DNA of 64,000 bases from contig NZ_CP042429.1 of assembly GCF_007970465.1 (NCBI RefSeq), forward strand, positions 620,001 to 684,000. The letters are read 5' to 3'. Of this stretch, positions 9,079 to 18,197 are shown one piece after another. A program made the translations under genes and the position numbers. The stretch is from Corynebacterium nuruki S6-4 (lineage in GTDB: Bacteria > Actinomycetota > Actinomycetes > Mycobacteriales > Mycobacteriaceae). The notes under the pieces are model-generated. The model was not told the origin of the DNA, searched no databases, and was given only the letters and a program-made list of their open reading frames with translations. Numbering within the stretch: the stretch's first letter is position 1; every line of letters starts with the position of its first letter.

Positions 9079-9909
9079 CCGGGCGCGACGCTGCGGTTTC
9101 GGTGCCACGGTCCCGTCGGCCAGGCGGCGGGCCCAGACGAGGAAGGCGGTGTGGGCGTTCATGCGGTGTTCGGGACGGGTCGCCAGCCCCTCGACCTTCC
9201 ACTCCCGCACGAGGGACTCCCACGCCTTGGGCTCGGTGAAGCAGTGGAGCTCACGGATGCCCTCCATGACCTTCATCAGCTGCGGGACGGTGGCCACGTA
9301 GGTCATGAAGACGCCGCCGGGGATGAGCAGGTCGCGGACGGTCTCCAGGCACTCCCAAGGGGCGAGCATGTCGAGGATGACGCGGTCGACCGGGCCGTCG
9401 GTGTCCTCGACGGTGACGTCCTTGAGGTCGCCGAGCCGCAGATCCCAGTTGTCGGGGTGGCCGCCCATGTACTCGGTGACGTTGTCCTCGGCGTACTGCA
9501 GGTGGTCCTCGCGGACCTCGTAGGAGATGAGCCGGCCGTGTTCACCCACGGCACGCAGCAGGGTCATCGACAGGGCCCCGGATCCGGCGCCGGCCTCCAG
9601 GACCTTCGCGCCGGGGAAGATGTCGCCCTCGACGAGGATCTGCGCCGAGTCCTTCGGGTAGATCACCGCCGCGCCGCGGGGCATGGAGAGCACGTGGTCG
9701 ACGAGCAGGTGGCGGAAGCACAGGTATTCGCCGCCGACGTGGGAGGTGACGACGGTGCCCTCATCCCTGCCGATGATGTCGTCGTGCTTGATCTCCCCCT
9801 TGTGGGTGAAGTAGCTGCCCCCCGATTCCAGGGTGATGGTGTAGTGGCGGCGCTTGGCGTCGGTGAGCTGGACCCGGTCACCGGGCTGGAACGGACCGGA
9901 GTAGGCCAC
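9073..9909 (-). CDS. trmI: tRNA (adenine(58)-N1)-methyltransferase TrmI
   Basis: TrmI methylates A58 in the T-loop of tRNAs using S-adenosylmethionine. The 278-residue protein has the N-terminal barrel domain (FQPGDRVQLTDAKRRHY) and a Rossmann methyltransferase domain with the SAM motif VLEAGAGSGALS and the acidic loop SYEVREDH. It ends in a basic tail. The start is GTG at 9907-9909. trmI next to the ARC gene is a conserved actinobacterial arrangement, though arc has its own leaderless -10. Confidence 0.94.
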   Translation of the reverse strand: MAYSGPFQPGDRVQLTDAKRRHYTITLESGGSYFTHKGEIKHDDIIGRDEGTVVTSHVGGEYLCFRHLLVDHVLSMPRGAAVIYPKDSAQILVEGDIFPGAKVLEAGAGSGALSMTLLRAVGEHGRLISYEVREDHLQYAEDNVTEYMGGHPDNWDLRLGDLKDVTVEDTDGPVDRVILDMLAPWECLETVRDLLIPGGVFMTYVATVPQLMKVMEGIRELHCFTEPKAWESLVREWKVEGLATRPEHRMNAHTAFLVWARRLADGTVAPKPQRRARK

Positions 9910-9929
9910 GGGGTTCCCCTTTGCGGTTG

Positions 9930-9955
9930 GACTGTCGCTGAACCCGGACAGTCTA
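9930..9955 (-). promoter_or_regulatory. trmI promoter with an overlapping inverted repeat
   Basis: GACTGTC (9930-9936) and GACAGTC (9947-9953) form a perfect 7-bp inverted repeat with a 10-nt centre. The outer arm overlaps a minus-strand -10 hexamer TAGACT (9950-9955) about 40 nt before the trmI start. The geometry suits a repressor site, but the regulator is unknown. Confidence 0.35.
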
Positions 9956-9990
9956 GTGCAGGGCCCCGGGCTTCCCGGCCCCGGATGTCC

Positions 9991-10050
9991 GCATCACGCG
10001 CCGTGGGGATGGTGGCGGCACCTCGCCACCATCCTCACGTCGCGCGATGC
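9991..10050. repeat. 60-nt palindromic element, copy A
   Basis: This is an imperfect inverted repeat with arms of about 27 nt and outer ends GCATC...GATGC, between trmI and the DUF255 gene. It aligns without gaps over 60 nt with copy B at 45794-45853 (44 of 60 identical by eye). The right-arm end CGCGCGATGC is identical in both. Inner stem bases differ in compensating pairs (GGTGGCG/CGCCACC here), so the hairpin rather than the sequence seems to be kept. It could also act as a terminator or REP-like element. Confidence 0.75.
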
Positions 10051-10070
10051 CGACGCCGCCGGGGCCGGAT

Positions 10071-12233
10071 TCAGGGTAACGGCTGCGCCACGCCGCACAC
10101 CCCGGCGCGGCAGATCTGCGCCACCGCGCTCTCTGCGCTCTCTGCGCCACCGGGGGCCTCGCCGACGAGTTCCGCCCCGTCCTCGACACGGACGATGAGC
10201 GCGGATGTCCCCAGCTCCGCCCGGAGCTCGCTGATCTGCTCGTCGGACGCCCCGCGCACCGTGGCGGTCACCGGGCCGGCCAGATGGGCGGTGAGGGCGC
10301 ACAGCCAACCGCCGGCGGAGGGCAGGTGGCGTTCGATCACGGCGGTGTGGGCGTCGAGGATGCGGCGGGCCTCCGCACTCCACCGGCCGCCGAGAGTCCG
10401 CAGGTCGGCATCCCCGGAGGCACCCGCACGGGCACCGGCGTAACTCAGCGCCTCGGCGAGCACGCCGACCGCGGCCGGGGTGGCACCGTCGTAGGGCTCC
10501 CGGGGCCGGACGCCGGTCCCGCCGACACTGTCCGCACCGTCGTACCAGGTGCCCCGGTGCCCGTCGCCGGTGCGGGAGAAGACCAGCTGGATGTAGCGGA
10601 TGAGTTCGCTGACCCGCCCGGCAAGGACAGTGCTGTCCTCCCTGCCGTCGTCGCTGCCGTCATCCCCGCCGCATTCCCAGGCGCGCACCAGGGCCAGCAG
10701 CAGCCAGGCGCAGTCCTCCAGGGTGCCCGGGGACGCCGGCTCCCCCGTGCAGCGCACCACGTCGAGGACGGTGCCGTCGTCGTCGGTGAGCACCGCATGG
10801 TCCCACAGTCGGGCGGTGACCGCCGGACCGGCGGAGTCCGACGACCCGGTCAGGGGAGCCGCGGCCTCGGTCAGCGCCACCGCGGCCATGGCGTTCCACG
10901 CGGTGACGGTCTTGTCGTCGACGGCGGGGCGCGGCCGCTCCCGGCGGGCTGCGAGCAGCGCCTTGCGCACCCGGTGCATCCGCAGGTTCTCGGCGGCCCC
11001 GCCGTCACCACCGGTCTTCCAGTCGTCGATGATGCCGCGGGCCTCCCACGGCAGGGCCTCGTTGGCGGCCAGGTCCTCGCCACGTTCCCCGTCGCTGTAG
11101 CCCACGTCCCGGCGGTAGGTCAGCACCGAGCGGCCGTCGATGTCACCGTCGTCGGTGACCCCGAAGGCGGCCATGGCGTAGCGGGCGTCGCTCTCAGCCT
11201 CCGCCGGTTCCCGGCGCAGCTCCTCGGGCATCCGCGTGCGCCACGCCTCCATGGCCTCGCGGACCTGCTGCGGAGTCCACGTGTAGGTCAGCCCCTCCAC
11301 CCCGTCGGTGTCGGCGTCCAGTCCGCTGGCGAACAGCCCGTCCGTCGTCCCCAGGTCGTCGGTGAAGAAGGCGACGGTCTTCTCGGCGGCACGGCGGACC
11401 AGCAGGTCCGCCGGCCGGTCGGCGAGGTAGGCGGCCATGGCCCGCAGCAACAGGGCATTGTCGTAGAGGGTCTTCTCGAAGTGCGGGACCTGCCAGGCGG
11501 CGTCCACGCAGTAGCGGTGGAACCCGCCGCCGAGCTGGTCGTACAGGCCGCCGCGCAGCATCGCGTGCAGGGTCTCCCGGACCCGGTCGGTCTCCCCGGC
11601 GCGCACCAGCCCCAGCAGTGCGGCACTCGGCGGGAAGGTCGGTGCGCCCTCGACCACGCCAGCCCCGGCCCCGACGATCCGCGCCGGGAGACCTGTCGTG
11701 GCGTCCTGCGCCGCCCAGGAGGCGCTCCCCCGGTCCTCCTCGGCGGCGGCGGACAGGGCGGCGGTCAGTTTCCCGGCGATGCCGTCCACCTGTGCCCGGT
11801 CGGTGGTCCAGACCCGGGTGAGGGCGGTGAGCAGCTGGCGGAGCTGGTCGCGGCGGAAGAAGGTGCCGGCGAAGAACGGCCGGCCGTCGGCGTCGGTGAC
11901 CACGGTCATCGGCCAGCCGCCCTGCCCGGTGAGCGCCTGGGTGGCCTGCAGGTAGACCGCGTCGACCCCCGGCAGCTGCTCCCGGTCGACCTTGACGGGC
12001 ACGTAGCCGGCGTTGATCTGTGCGGCGGTCGCCGGGTCGGTGAAGCTGTCGGCGGCCATGACGTGGCACCAGTGGCAGGTGGCGTAGCCGATCGAGAGGA
12101 ACACCGGGACGTCCCGGCGGCGGGCTTCGGCGAAGGCGTCGGCCCCCCACGGCCACCAGTCGACCGGATTGTCGGCGTGCTGGCGCAGGTACGGCGAGGA
12201 GGAGTCGGCGAGGCGGTTCAGCGGCTGGGTCAT
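10071..12233 (-). CDS. Thioredoxin-domain DUF255/YyaL-family protein
   Basis: The 720-residue product belongs to the YyaL/SPATA20 family. It has an N-terminal thioredoxin-like domain with the CxxC motif in CHWCH (Cys53, Cys56), then the family motifs KVDREQLP and TGQGGWPM, then a long glycosidase-like six-hairpin domain including [10 protein letters not shown] and [12 protein letters not shown]. The biochemical role is unknown for the whole family. The ATG at 12231-12233 matches the family start ([19 protein letters not shown] follows); an in-frame start at 12266 would run into the divergent gene. The cysteines are intact. Confidence 0.88.
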   Translation of the reverse strand: MTQPLNRLADSSSPYLRQHADNPVDWWPWGADAFAEARRRDVPVFLSIGYATCHWCHVMAADSFTDPATAAQINAGYVPVKVDREQLPGVDAVYLQATQALTGQGGWPMTVVTDADGRPFFAGTFFRRDQLRQLLTALTRVWTTDRAQVDGIAGKLTAALSAAAEEDRGSASWAAQDATTGLPARIVGAGAGVVEGAPTFPPSAALLGLVRAGETDRVRETLHAMLRGGLYDQLGGGFHRYCVDAAWQVPHFEKTLYDNALLLRAMAAYLADRPADLLVRRAAEKTVAFFTDDLGTTDGLFASGLDADTDGVEGLTYTWTPQQVREAMEAWRTRMPEELRREPAEAESDARYAMAAFGVTDDGDIDGRSVLTYRRDVGYSDGERGEDLAANEALPWEARGIIDDWKTGGDGGAAENLRMHRVRKALLAARRERPRPAVDDKTVTAWNAMAAVALTEAAAPLTGSSDSAGPAVTARLWDHAVLTDDDGTVLDVVRCTGEPASPGTLEDCAWLLLALVRAWECGGDDGSDDGREDSTVLAGRVSELIRYIQLVFSRTGDGHRGTWYDGADSVGGTGVRPREPYDGATPAAVGVLAEALSYAGARAGASGDADLRTLGGRWSAEARRILDAHTAVIERHLPSAGGWLCALTAHLAGPVTATVRGASDEQISELRAELGTSALIVRVEDGAELVGEAPGGAESAESAVAQICRAGVCGVAQPLP

Positions 12234-12258
12234 GGCGTCCACGGTAACCTGTGCTGTC

Positions 12259-12936
12259 GTGCACAACTACCGTCGTGGTGAGCAGCTGCTCGCCGTCGCC
12301 CTCACCGTCCTGGCAGGTTTCGTCGATTCCGTCGGCTTCCTGTACCTGGGTGGCGTGTTCCTGTCGTTCATGTCCGGCAACACGACCCGCTTCGCGACCG
12401 CCGCCGTCGAGGGCGACACCCATCTCGCCTGGTTGGCGGGCAGCTGCCTGATCCTCTTCCTCGTCGGGGTCGTCTGGGGCGCACTGATCCACCGGCTGAC
12501 CCGCCGCCGCTACGACCTCACCCGGGCCCGGGAGGTGGTGCTGTTCACCGTCGCCGGACTGTTCCTGCTCTCCTCACTGCTCGTCGCGGTCGGGGTGGAA
12601 CGGGCGGCACTGCTGGTGCTGTCGGTGGGCATCGGTGCGCTCAACAGTGTCTTCGAGCGCGACGGGGAGGTCTCGATCCCGCTGACGTACATGACCGGCA
12701 CCCTGGTGAAGATGGGGCAGCGACTGGTGGACGCGTTCTTCGGCGGCAGTCACGCCCGGTGGATCCACCATTTCGTGCTGTGGCTCGGGCTCGCGACCGG
12801 TGCGGTGCTCGGCGCCCTGACCTTCGACGCGGTGGGGATCAGCACCGTCTATGTCATCGCCGGGTACACGCTGGTCGTCGCGACGGTGAACCTCGTCGTC
12901 CGGGAGCGCCGGCGCCGCCTGGGGCTGCCGCTGTGA
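12259..12936 (+). CDS. DUF1275 (YoaK-family) membrane protein
   Basis: This membrane protein of about 225 residues has six or so hydrophobic segments and the family motifs [23 protein letters not shown] near the N-terminus and [13 protein letters not shown] in the middle. The function of DUF1275 proteins is unknown. I chose GTG at 12259, which leaves only 25 nt to the divergent DUF255 gene; no clear Shine-Dalgarno is present. An in-frame ATG at 12169 would overlap that gene by 65 nt and seems unlikely. Confidence 0.82.
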   Translation: MHNYRRGEQLLAVALTVLAGFVDSVGFLYLGGVFLSFMSGNTTRFATAAVEGDTHLAWLAGSCLILFLVGVVWGALIHRLTRRRYDLTRAREVVLFTVAGLFLLSSLLVAVGVERAALLVLSVGIGALNSVFERDGEVSIPLTYMTGTLVKMGQRLVDAFFGGSHARWIHHFVLWLGLATGAVLGALTFDAVGISTVYVIAGYTLVVATVNLVVRERRRRLGLPL

Positions 12937-12952
12937 CGTGGCGGACGGTGAC

Positions 12953-12958
12953 TACAGT
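12953..12958 (+). promoter_or_regulatory. -10 hexamer of the FAD-dehydrogenase operon
   Basis: TACAGT lies 8 nt before the ATG of the first dehydrogenase gene, with no Shine-Dalgarno sequence between. This suggests a leaderless transcript for the three-gene operon. Confidence 0.5.
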
Positions 12959-12966
12959 GGATTCCC

Positions 12967-14346
12967 ATGACTTTCACCGACCTCGGTGACCGGCTGACCG
13001 GCTCGCTGACCACCGACCCCGACATCCTGGCGACCTACTCCTGCGACCAGTCCCTCTACAGCCCGGCGGGGACCCCTGCCGCGCTGGTGCGGGCGAAGAC
13101 CGTGGACGATGTCGTCGCGACGATGCGCTACGCTCACGACCACCACATCCCGGTGGTGCCGCAGGGGGCCCGCTCCGGGATCTCGGGGGCGGCCAACGCG
13201 GTCGACGGGGCGATCCTGCTGTCGGTGCGCGGTATGGACCGGATCCTCGAGGTCGACGAGGCGAACATGACCGTCACCGTCGAGCCCGGAATCATCAACC
13301 AGGAGCTCAAGGACGCGCTGCGGCCGAAGAAGCTCGCCTATCCGCCGGATCCGGGGTCGGTGGCCATGTGCTCGATCGGCGGGAACATCGCCACCAACGC
13401 CGGTGGCATGTGCTGCGTGAAGTACGGCGTGACCCGCGAGTACGTCCGGGAGCTGAAGGTCGTGCTCGCCGACGGGACGCTCACCCGGCTCGGCCACCGC
13501 ACCGTCAAGGGGGTCGCCGGGCTGGACCTCGCCGGCCTGTTCACCGGCTCGGAGGGGACGCTCGGCGTGATCGTCGAGGCGACCCTGAAGCTCGTGCCGC
13601 TGGGCCCGGACCCGCTGACCGCCCTGGCGACCTTCCCCTCGGTCACCGCGGCGATGCGGGCGGTCGCCGCCTACATGGCCACCGGCGCCAGCCCCTCGCT
13701 GCTGGAGATGATGGACGCCACGACCATCGGCATGATCAACCAGATCGGCGATTTCGGTCTCGACGAGAACGTCGGTGCGGTGCTCATCATGCAGTCGGAC
13801 GCCACCACGGCCGCGGCGGACACCGAGGCCTTCGCCGCGGTCGCCCAGGACAACGGCGCCACCGACGTCGCCTTCGCCGACAATGCGACGGACTCCGAAC
13901 TCCTCGTCGCCGCCCGCCGTTCCGCCCAGCCGGCCTGGGAGCACTACGCCCAGGGCCACGGCGGCGGCCAGCTGCTCGACGACGTGTGCATCCCGCGCTC
14001 CACGATGGCGGAGTTCTGCGACCGGATCGAGGGGATCAGCGCGGAGACCGGCGCGATGGTGGCCGTCATCGCCCACGCCGGCGACGGCAACATGCACCCC
14101 TCGGTCTTCTTCGACTCCTCCGACGAGGCTTCCGTCGCCCGCGCCCAGGACGCCTTCGACCGCATCATGGCCCTCGGCCTGGAACTCGGCGGCACCATCA
14201 CCGGTGAGCACGGGGTGGGCAACCTGAAGTCGGCCTGGCTGGCGAAGGAACTCGACGAGGGCAACCGCCGGCTGCACCGTGAGATCAAGAACGCCGTCGA
14301 CCCCGACGGCATCCTCAACCCCGGGAAGATGCTGGCGGACCTGTGA
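12967..14346 (+). CDS. FAD-linked 2-hydroxyacid dehydrogenase, GlcD/D-LDH family (paralogue 1 of 3)
   Basis: This 459-residue flavoprotein of the VAO/PCMH fold probably oxidises a 2-hydroxyacid such as D-lactate, glycolate or 2-hydroxyglutarate. The FAD-binding half carries VVPQGARSGISG, SIGGNIATNAGGMCCVKYGVT (about 138-158) and GSEGTLGVI. The C-terminal half carries the metal/substrate motif HAGDGNMHPS and GEHGVG near the end. No GlcE or GlcF partners lie nearby, so it may work alone. It is very similar over its full length to the next two genes. Confidence 0.88.
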   Translation: MTFTDLGDRLTGSLTTDPDILATYSCDQSLYSPAGTPAALVRAKTVDDVVATMRYAHDHHIPVVPQGARSGISGAANAVDGAILLSVRGMDRILEVDEANMTVTVEPGIINQELKDALRPKKLAYPPDPGSVAMCSIGGNIATNAGGMCCVKYGVTREYVRELKVVLADGTLTRLGHRTVKGVAGLDLAGLFTGSEGTLGVIVEATLKLVPLGPDPLTALATFPSVTAAMRAVAAYMATGASPSLLEMMDATTIGMINQIGDFGLDENVGAVLIMQSDATTAAADTEAFAAVAQDNGATDVAFADNATDSELLVAARRSAQPAWEHYAQGHGGGQLLDDVCIPRSTMAEFCDRIEGISAETGAMVAVIAHAGDGNMHPSVFFDSSDEASVARAQDAFDRIMALGLELGGTITGEHGVGNLKSAWLAKELDEGNRRLHREIKNAVDPDGILNPGKMLADL

Positions 14347-15743
14347 CCGATCCCGATACCCCCGCCGCCCTGGCCTCCCTCGCCGCCGAACTGTCCGGCT
14401 CACTGAGCACCGACCCCGACATTCTCGCGACCTACTCGGTCGACGAGTCCGTCCATGAACCGACCGGGCAGGCCCTCGCCCTGGTCAGGGCGTCCTGCGT
14501 CGACGATGTCGTCGCCACGATGCGGTTCGCCCACGCCCACGGCATCCCCGTCGTGCCGCAGGGGGCGCGCTCCGGGCTGTCCGGTGGTGCCTGCGCGGTC
14601 GACGGCGGCATCCTGCTGTCGGTGCGCGGCATGGACCGCATCCTGGAGATCGACGAGGCGAACATGACCGTCACCGTCGAACCCGGGATCATCAACCAGG
14701 ATCTCAAGGACGCCCTGCGTCCCCACGGTCTCGCCTACCCGCCGGACCCCGGCTCGGTCGGCATGTGTTCGATCGGCGGGAACATCGCCACCGATGCCGG
14801 CGGAATGTGCTGCGTGAAGTACGGGGTGACGCACGAGTACGTCCGGGAGATCACCGTCGTGCTCGCCGACGGCACCGTCACCCGGCTCGGTCACCGCACC
14901 GTCAAGGGTGTCGCCGGGCTGGATCTCGCCGGCCTGTTCACCGGCTCGGAGGGCACCCTCGGTGTCATCGTCGAGGCGACCCTCAAACTCGTCCCGTTGG
15001 GGGCCGACCCGCTCGCCGCCCTGGCGACCTTCCCCAGCGTGCGTGCGGCCACCGAGGCCGTCGCTGCCTACATGGCCACCGGTGCGACCCCGTCGATGCT
15101 GGAGATGATGGACGGGATGACCATCGGCTTCCTCGCCGAAATCGGCGACTTCGGGCTGGACGCCTCGGTCGGCGCCGTGCTCATCATGCAGTCGGATTCG
15201 GACCGGGCCGCCGCGGACACCGAGGCCTTCGCCGACATCGCCCGCGACAACGGTGCCGTCGACGTCGCCTTCGCCGACAACCCCACCGATTCCGCGCTGC
15301 TGCTCAACGCCCGGCGGTCGGTGCAGCCGGCCAACGAGTTCTACACCCGCTCCCACGGCGGCGGCCAGATGATCGACGACGTGTGCGTCCCGAGGTCCCG
15401 GCTCGCCGAATTCTGCACCGGAGTGGAGGCCATCCGCGACGAGACCGGGGTGACCGTCGCCCTGGTCGCCCACGCCGGGGACGGCAATGTCCACCCGTCG
15501 GTCTTCTACGACACCGCCGACGAGGCCTCGGTCGCCGCCGGCATGGGCGCCTTCGACCGCATCATGGCGCTCGGGCTCTCCCTCGGCGGCACGATCACCG
15601 GTGAACACGGCATCGGCGTGCTCAAGGCGCAGTGGCTGGCGGAGGAGCTCGACGAGGGAAACCGTCGGCTGCACCGCGAGATCAAGCACGCCGTGGACCC
15701 CGCCGGGATCCTGAATCCCGGTAAAATGCTGGACTATGTCTGA
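14343..15743 (+). CDS. FAD-linked 2-hydroxyacid dehydrogenase, GlcD/D-LDH family (paralogue 2 of 3)
   Basis: This is the second of three tandem paralogues, 466 residues, with the same motifs: PQGARSGLSGGACAVDGG, SIGGNIATDAGGMCCVKYGVT, GSEGTLGVI, HAGDGNVHPS, GEHGIG. The GTG start overlaps the previous stop as GTGA, so translation is probably coupled. It differs most from its neighbours at the N-terminus and at scattered positions in the C-terminal half. All key residues remain, so it does not look degenerate. The substrate cannot be told from sequence. Confidence 0.87.
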   Translation: MTDPDTPAALASLAAELSGSLSTDPDILATYSVDESVHEPTGQALALVRASCVDDVVATMRFAHAHGIPVVPQGARSGLSGGACAVDGGILLSVRGMDRILEIDEANMTVTVEPGIINQDLKDALRPHGLAYPPDPGSVGMCSIGGNIATDAGGMCCVKYGVTHEYVREITVVLADGTVTRLGHRTVKGVAGLDLAGLFTGSEGTLGVIVEATLKLVPLGADPLAALATFPSVRAATEAVAAYMATGATPSMLEMMDGMTIGFLAEIGDFGLDASVGAVLIMQSDSDRAAADTEAFADIARDNGAVDVAFADNPTDSALLLNARRSVQPANEFYTRSHGGGQMIDDVCVPRSRLAEFCTGVEAIRDETGVTVALVAHAGDGNVHPSVFYDTADEASVAAGMGAFDRIMALGLSLGGTITGEHGIGVLKAQWLAEELDEGNRRLHREIKHAVDPAGILNPGKMLDYV

Positions 15744-17118
15744 ACTTGCTGAACTCGCCGGGCAGCTGTCCGGATCACTGACCACCGACCCCGACATCCT
15801 GGCCACGTATTCGGCCGACCAGTCGGTGTACCGGGCCGACGGCACCGCGCTGGCCCTGGTCCGCGCGAGCTGTGTCGACGATGTCGTCGCCACGATGCGG
15901 TGGGCGCACGCCAACGGCGTCCCCGTGGTGCCGCAGGGCGCGAGATCGGGACTGTCCGGCGGGGCCTGCGCGGTCGACGGCGGCATCCTGCTGTCCGTCA
16001 GCGGCATGGACCGCATCCTCGAGATCGACGAGGCGAACATGACCGTCACCGTCGAACCCGGCATCATCAACAAGGACCTGAAGGACGCCCTGCGCCCGAA
16101 GAAGCTCGCCTACCCGCCGGACCCCGGGTCCTACGCCATGTGCTCGATCGGCGGCAACATCGCCACCAACGCCGGTGGCATGTGCTGCGTCAAGTACGGC
16201 GTGACCCGTGAGTACGTCCGCGAGATCAAGGTCGTCCTCGCCGACGGGACGCTCACCCGGCTCGGCCACCGCACCGTCAAAGGTGTCGCGGGCCTGGATC
16301 TGGCGAGCCTGTTCACCGGCTCGGAGGGGACCCTCGGCGTGATCGTCGAGGCCACCCTGAAGCTCGTCCCGCTGGGCCCGGACCCGCTCAGCGCGCTGGC
16401 GACCTTCCCCTCGGTCACCGCGGCGGCGGAAGCGGTGAGCGCCTACATGAACACCGGCGCCCAGCCGTCCATGCTGGAGATGATGGACGGCACCACCATC
16501 GCCATGGTGCAGGACATGACCGACTTCGGACTGGACACCTCGGTCGGCGCGGTGCTCATCATGCAGTCGGACGCCACCACCGCCGCGGCGGACACCGAGG
16601 CCTTCGCCGACATCGCCCAGGCCCACGGTGCCGTCGACGTCGCTTTCGCCGACAACGCCACCGACTCCGAGCTCCTCGTCGCCGCCCGCCGGTCGTCCCA
16701 GACCGCCTACGAGCACTACGCGCAGAGCCACGGTGGCGGCCAGATGCTCGACGACGTGTGCGTCCCCCGTGACCGGCTCGCCGAATTCTGTACCGGGCTG
16801 ACCCGGATCAGTGAGGAGACCGGCATCACCGTCGCCGTCATCGCCCACGCCGGCGACGGCAACACCCACCCGTCCGTGTTCTTCGACGACAGTGACGAGG
16901 CCTCCGTGAAAGCCGGGTACGACGCCTTCCACCGCATCATGGAGTACGGCCTGGAACTCGGCGGCACGATCACCGGCGAACACGGCGTGGGCGCACTCAA
17001 GGCGGTGTGGCTGCCCGAGGAACTCGACGAGGGGTCCCGGCGACTGCACCGCGACATCAAGGACGCCGTCGACCCCGACGGCATCCTCAACCCCGGAAAG
17101 ATGCTCTCTCACCTGTGA
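15736..17118 (+). CDS. FAD-linked 2-hydroxyacid dehydrogenase, GlcD/D-LDH family (paralogue 3 of 3)
   Basis: This third tandem paralogue has 460 residues. The ATG overlaps the end of the second copy by 8 nt. FAD motifs (SIGGNIATNAGGMCCVKYGVT, TGSEGTLGVI), the HAGDGNTHPS motif and GEHGVG are all present. It resembles copy 1 more in the middle (REYVREIKVVLADGTLTRLGHR) and copy 2 more in the N-terminal block (LSGGACAVDGGILLSV). This mosaic pattern could reflect gene conversion. Confidence 0.87.
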   Translation: MSELAELAGQLSGSLTTDPDILATYSADQSVYRADGTALALVRASCVDDVVATMRWAHANGVPVVPQGARSGLSGGACAVDGGILLSVSGMDRILEIDEANMTVTVEPGIINKDLKDALRPKKLAYPPDPGSYAMCSIGGNIATNAGGMCCVKYGVTREYVREIKVVLADGTLTRLGHRTVKGVAGLDLASLFTGSEGTLGVIVEATLKLVPLGPDPLSALATFPSVTAAAEAVSAYMNTGAQPSMLEMMDGTTIAMVQDMTDFGLDTSVGAVLIMQSDATTAAADTEAFADIAQAHGAVDVAFADNATDSELLVAARRSSQTAYEHYAQSHGGGQMLDDVCVPRDRLAEFCTGLTRISEETGITVAVIAHAGDGNTHPSVFFDDSDEASVKAGYDAFHRIMEYGLELGGTITGEHGVGALKAVWLPEELDEGSRRLHRDIKDAVDPDGILNPGKMLSHL

Positions 17119-17933
17119 ACCAGCCCGCCAAGCGCCGTCGTCTCGCCCTCTCCCCCTCACGTGTCGGGGACTACCGGCAGTGCCCGCTACTCTACCGGTT
17201 CCGCACCATCGACCGGCTGCCCGAGCCCAGCACCGTCGCCCAGGTCAAGGGCACACTCGTCCACGCCGTCCTGGAGGAACTCCACGGCCTGCCGCGCGAC
17301 GAGCGCACCTACCCGGCGGCGGTGAAGATGATCAAGCCGCACTGGGCGGCGATGACCGCCAAGGACCCGGAGCTGTCGGAGCTCGTGCCCGACGAGGACT
17401 ACATGGACTTCCTCGTCGAGGCCCGGCGCCTGGTCAAGGGCTATTTCCTCATGGAGAACCCCAGCGGGTTCGATGCCGAGTCCTGTGAGAAGTTCGTCGA
17501 CACCACCCTGCCCAACGGTGTGCCGGTCCGCGGCTTCATCGACCGGGTGGATGTCGCCCCCGGCGGCCAGGTCCGGGTCGTCGACTACAAGACCGGGAAG
17601 AAGCCGATCCCCCGGTTCGCCGGGCAGGCGATGTTCCAGATGCGGTTCTATGCACTGGTGTGGTGGCGGCTGTTCGACCACATCCCCGAGCAGCTCCGGC
17701 TGATGTACCTGAAGGTCCACGATGACATGGTGCTCTCCCCCACCCCGGCGGAGCTGAACTACGTGGAGAAGGACCTCGCCCGCACCTGGGAGGCCATCGG
17801 CGACAACGCCCGGACCGGGAACTTCGCCCCGAAGACCTCGAAGTTGTGCGGCTGGTGTTCGTTCCAGAGGATCTGCCCGGCCTTCGGCGGGACGCCGCCC
17901 GAGTACCCGGGGGTGCCGCCCGAGTTCGCGTGA
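17115..17933 (+). CDS. RecB-family PD-(D/E)XK nuclease with a probable Fe-S cluster
   Basis: This 272-residue nuclease of the RecB/AddB/Cas4-like superfamily has the N-terminal SPSRVGDYRQCPLLYRF motif, the catalytic VDYKTGKK motif (about residue 157) and the C-terminal cysteines CGWCSFQRIC. Together with the N-terminal Cys these make the four-cysteine Fe-S signature of AddB-type exonucleases. It probably works in DNA repair; the exact substrate is unknown. The GTG start overlaps the preceding stop as GTGA; an in-frame ATG 108 nt upstream lies within the dehydrogenase. No CRISPR array or cas genes are nearby. Confidence 0.87.
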   Translation: MNQPAKRRRLALSPSRVGDYRQCPLLYRFRTIDRLPEPSTVAQVKGTLVHAVLEELHGLPRDERTYPAAVKMIKPHWAAMTAKDPELSELVPDEDYMDFLVEARRLVKGYFLMENPSGFDAESCEKFVDTTLPNGVPVRGFIDRVDVAPGGQVRVVDYKTGKKPIPRFAGQAMFQMRFYALVWWRLFDHIPEQLRLMYLKVHDDMVLSPTPAELNYVEKDLARTWEAIGDNARTGNFAPKTSKLCGWCSFQRICPAFGGTPPEYPGVPPEFA

Positions 17934-17956
17934 CGGGGCAGGGCCGACTGTCTGCG

Positions 17957-18174
17957 CATCCGTCCGGCAGGCAGGCGAAAACGTCGTTCACCTGGGTCAT
18001 CGAGGCACTTTTGGCCTGCCAGGCGAGCGGATGGTCTGCCATGCCGACGGTTGCGCTGCCACCGGCCGGTGACACGATGACACGCCGGTAAAAGACACGC
18101 GTTGTGACGTATAACCCGAACAGCGCGAGCCGCAGGATTACTCGCCGTATGACGAGGCCTGCGGTTCGCGCTGT
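17957..18174. repeat. Intergenic inverted repeats between convergent genes
   Basis: The 264-nt gap between the RecB-like and DUF1266 genes holds two inverted repeats. The first is imperfect (17957-17976 against 18014-18033). The second has 17-nt arms, ACAGCGCGA.CCGCAGG (18120-18136) with its complement at 18158-18174, 16 of 17 matching. Neither is followed by a T-tract. The second may act as a bidirectional terminator. No gene is seen in the gap. Confidence 0.55.
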
Positions 18175-18197
18175 GTCGGGGCGGTCTGCGGGGCCGA

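Noticed and set aside
10150..10200. Tandem CTCTGCGC repeats near the 3' end of the DUF255 gene
   Set aside because: They encode an Ala/Glu-rich coding stretch; short and explained by the reading frame.
17115..17933. Cas4 or other CRISPR component
   Set aside because: The RecB-like nuclease has Cas4-like motifs, but there is no repeat-spacer array and no other cas gene in the window.
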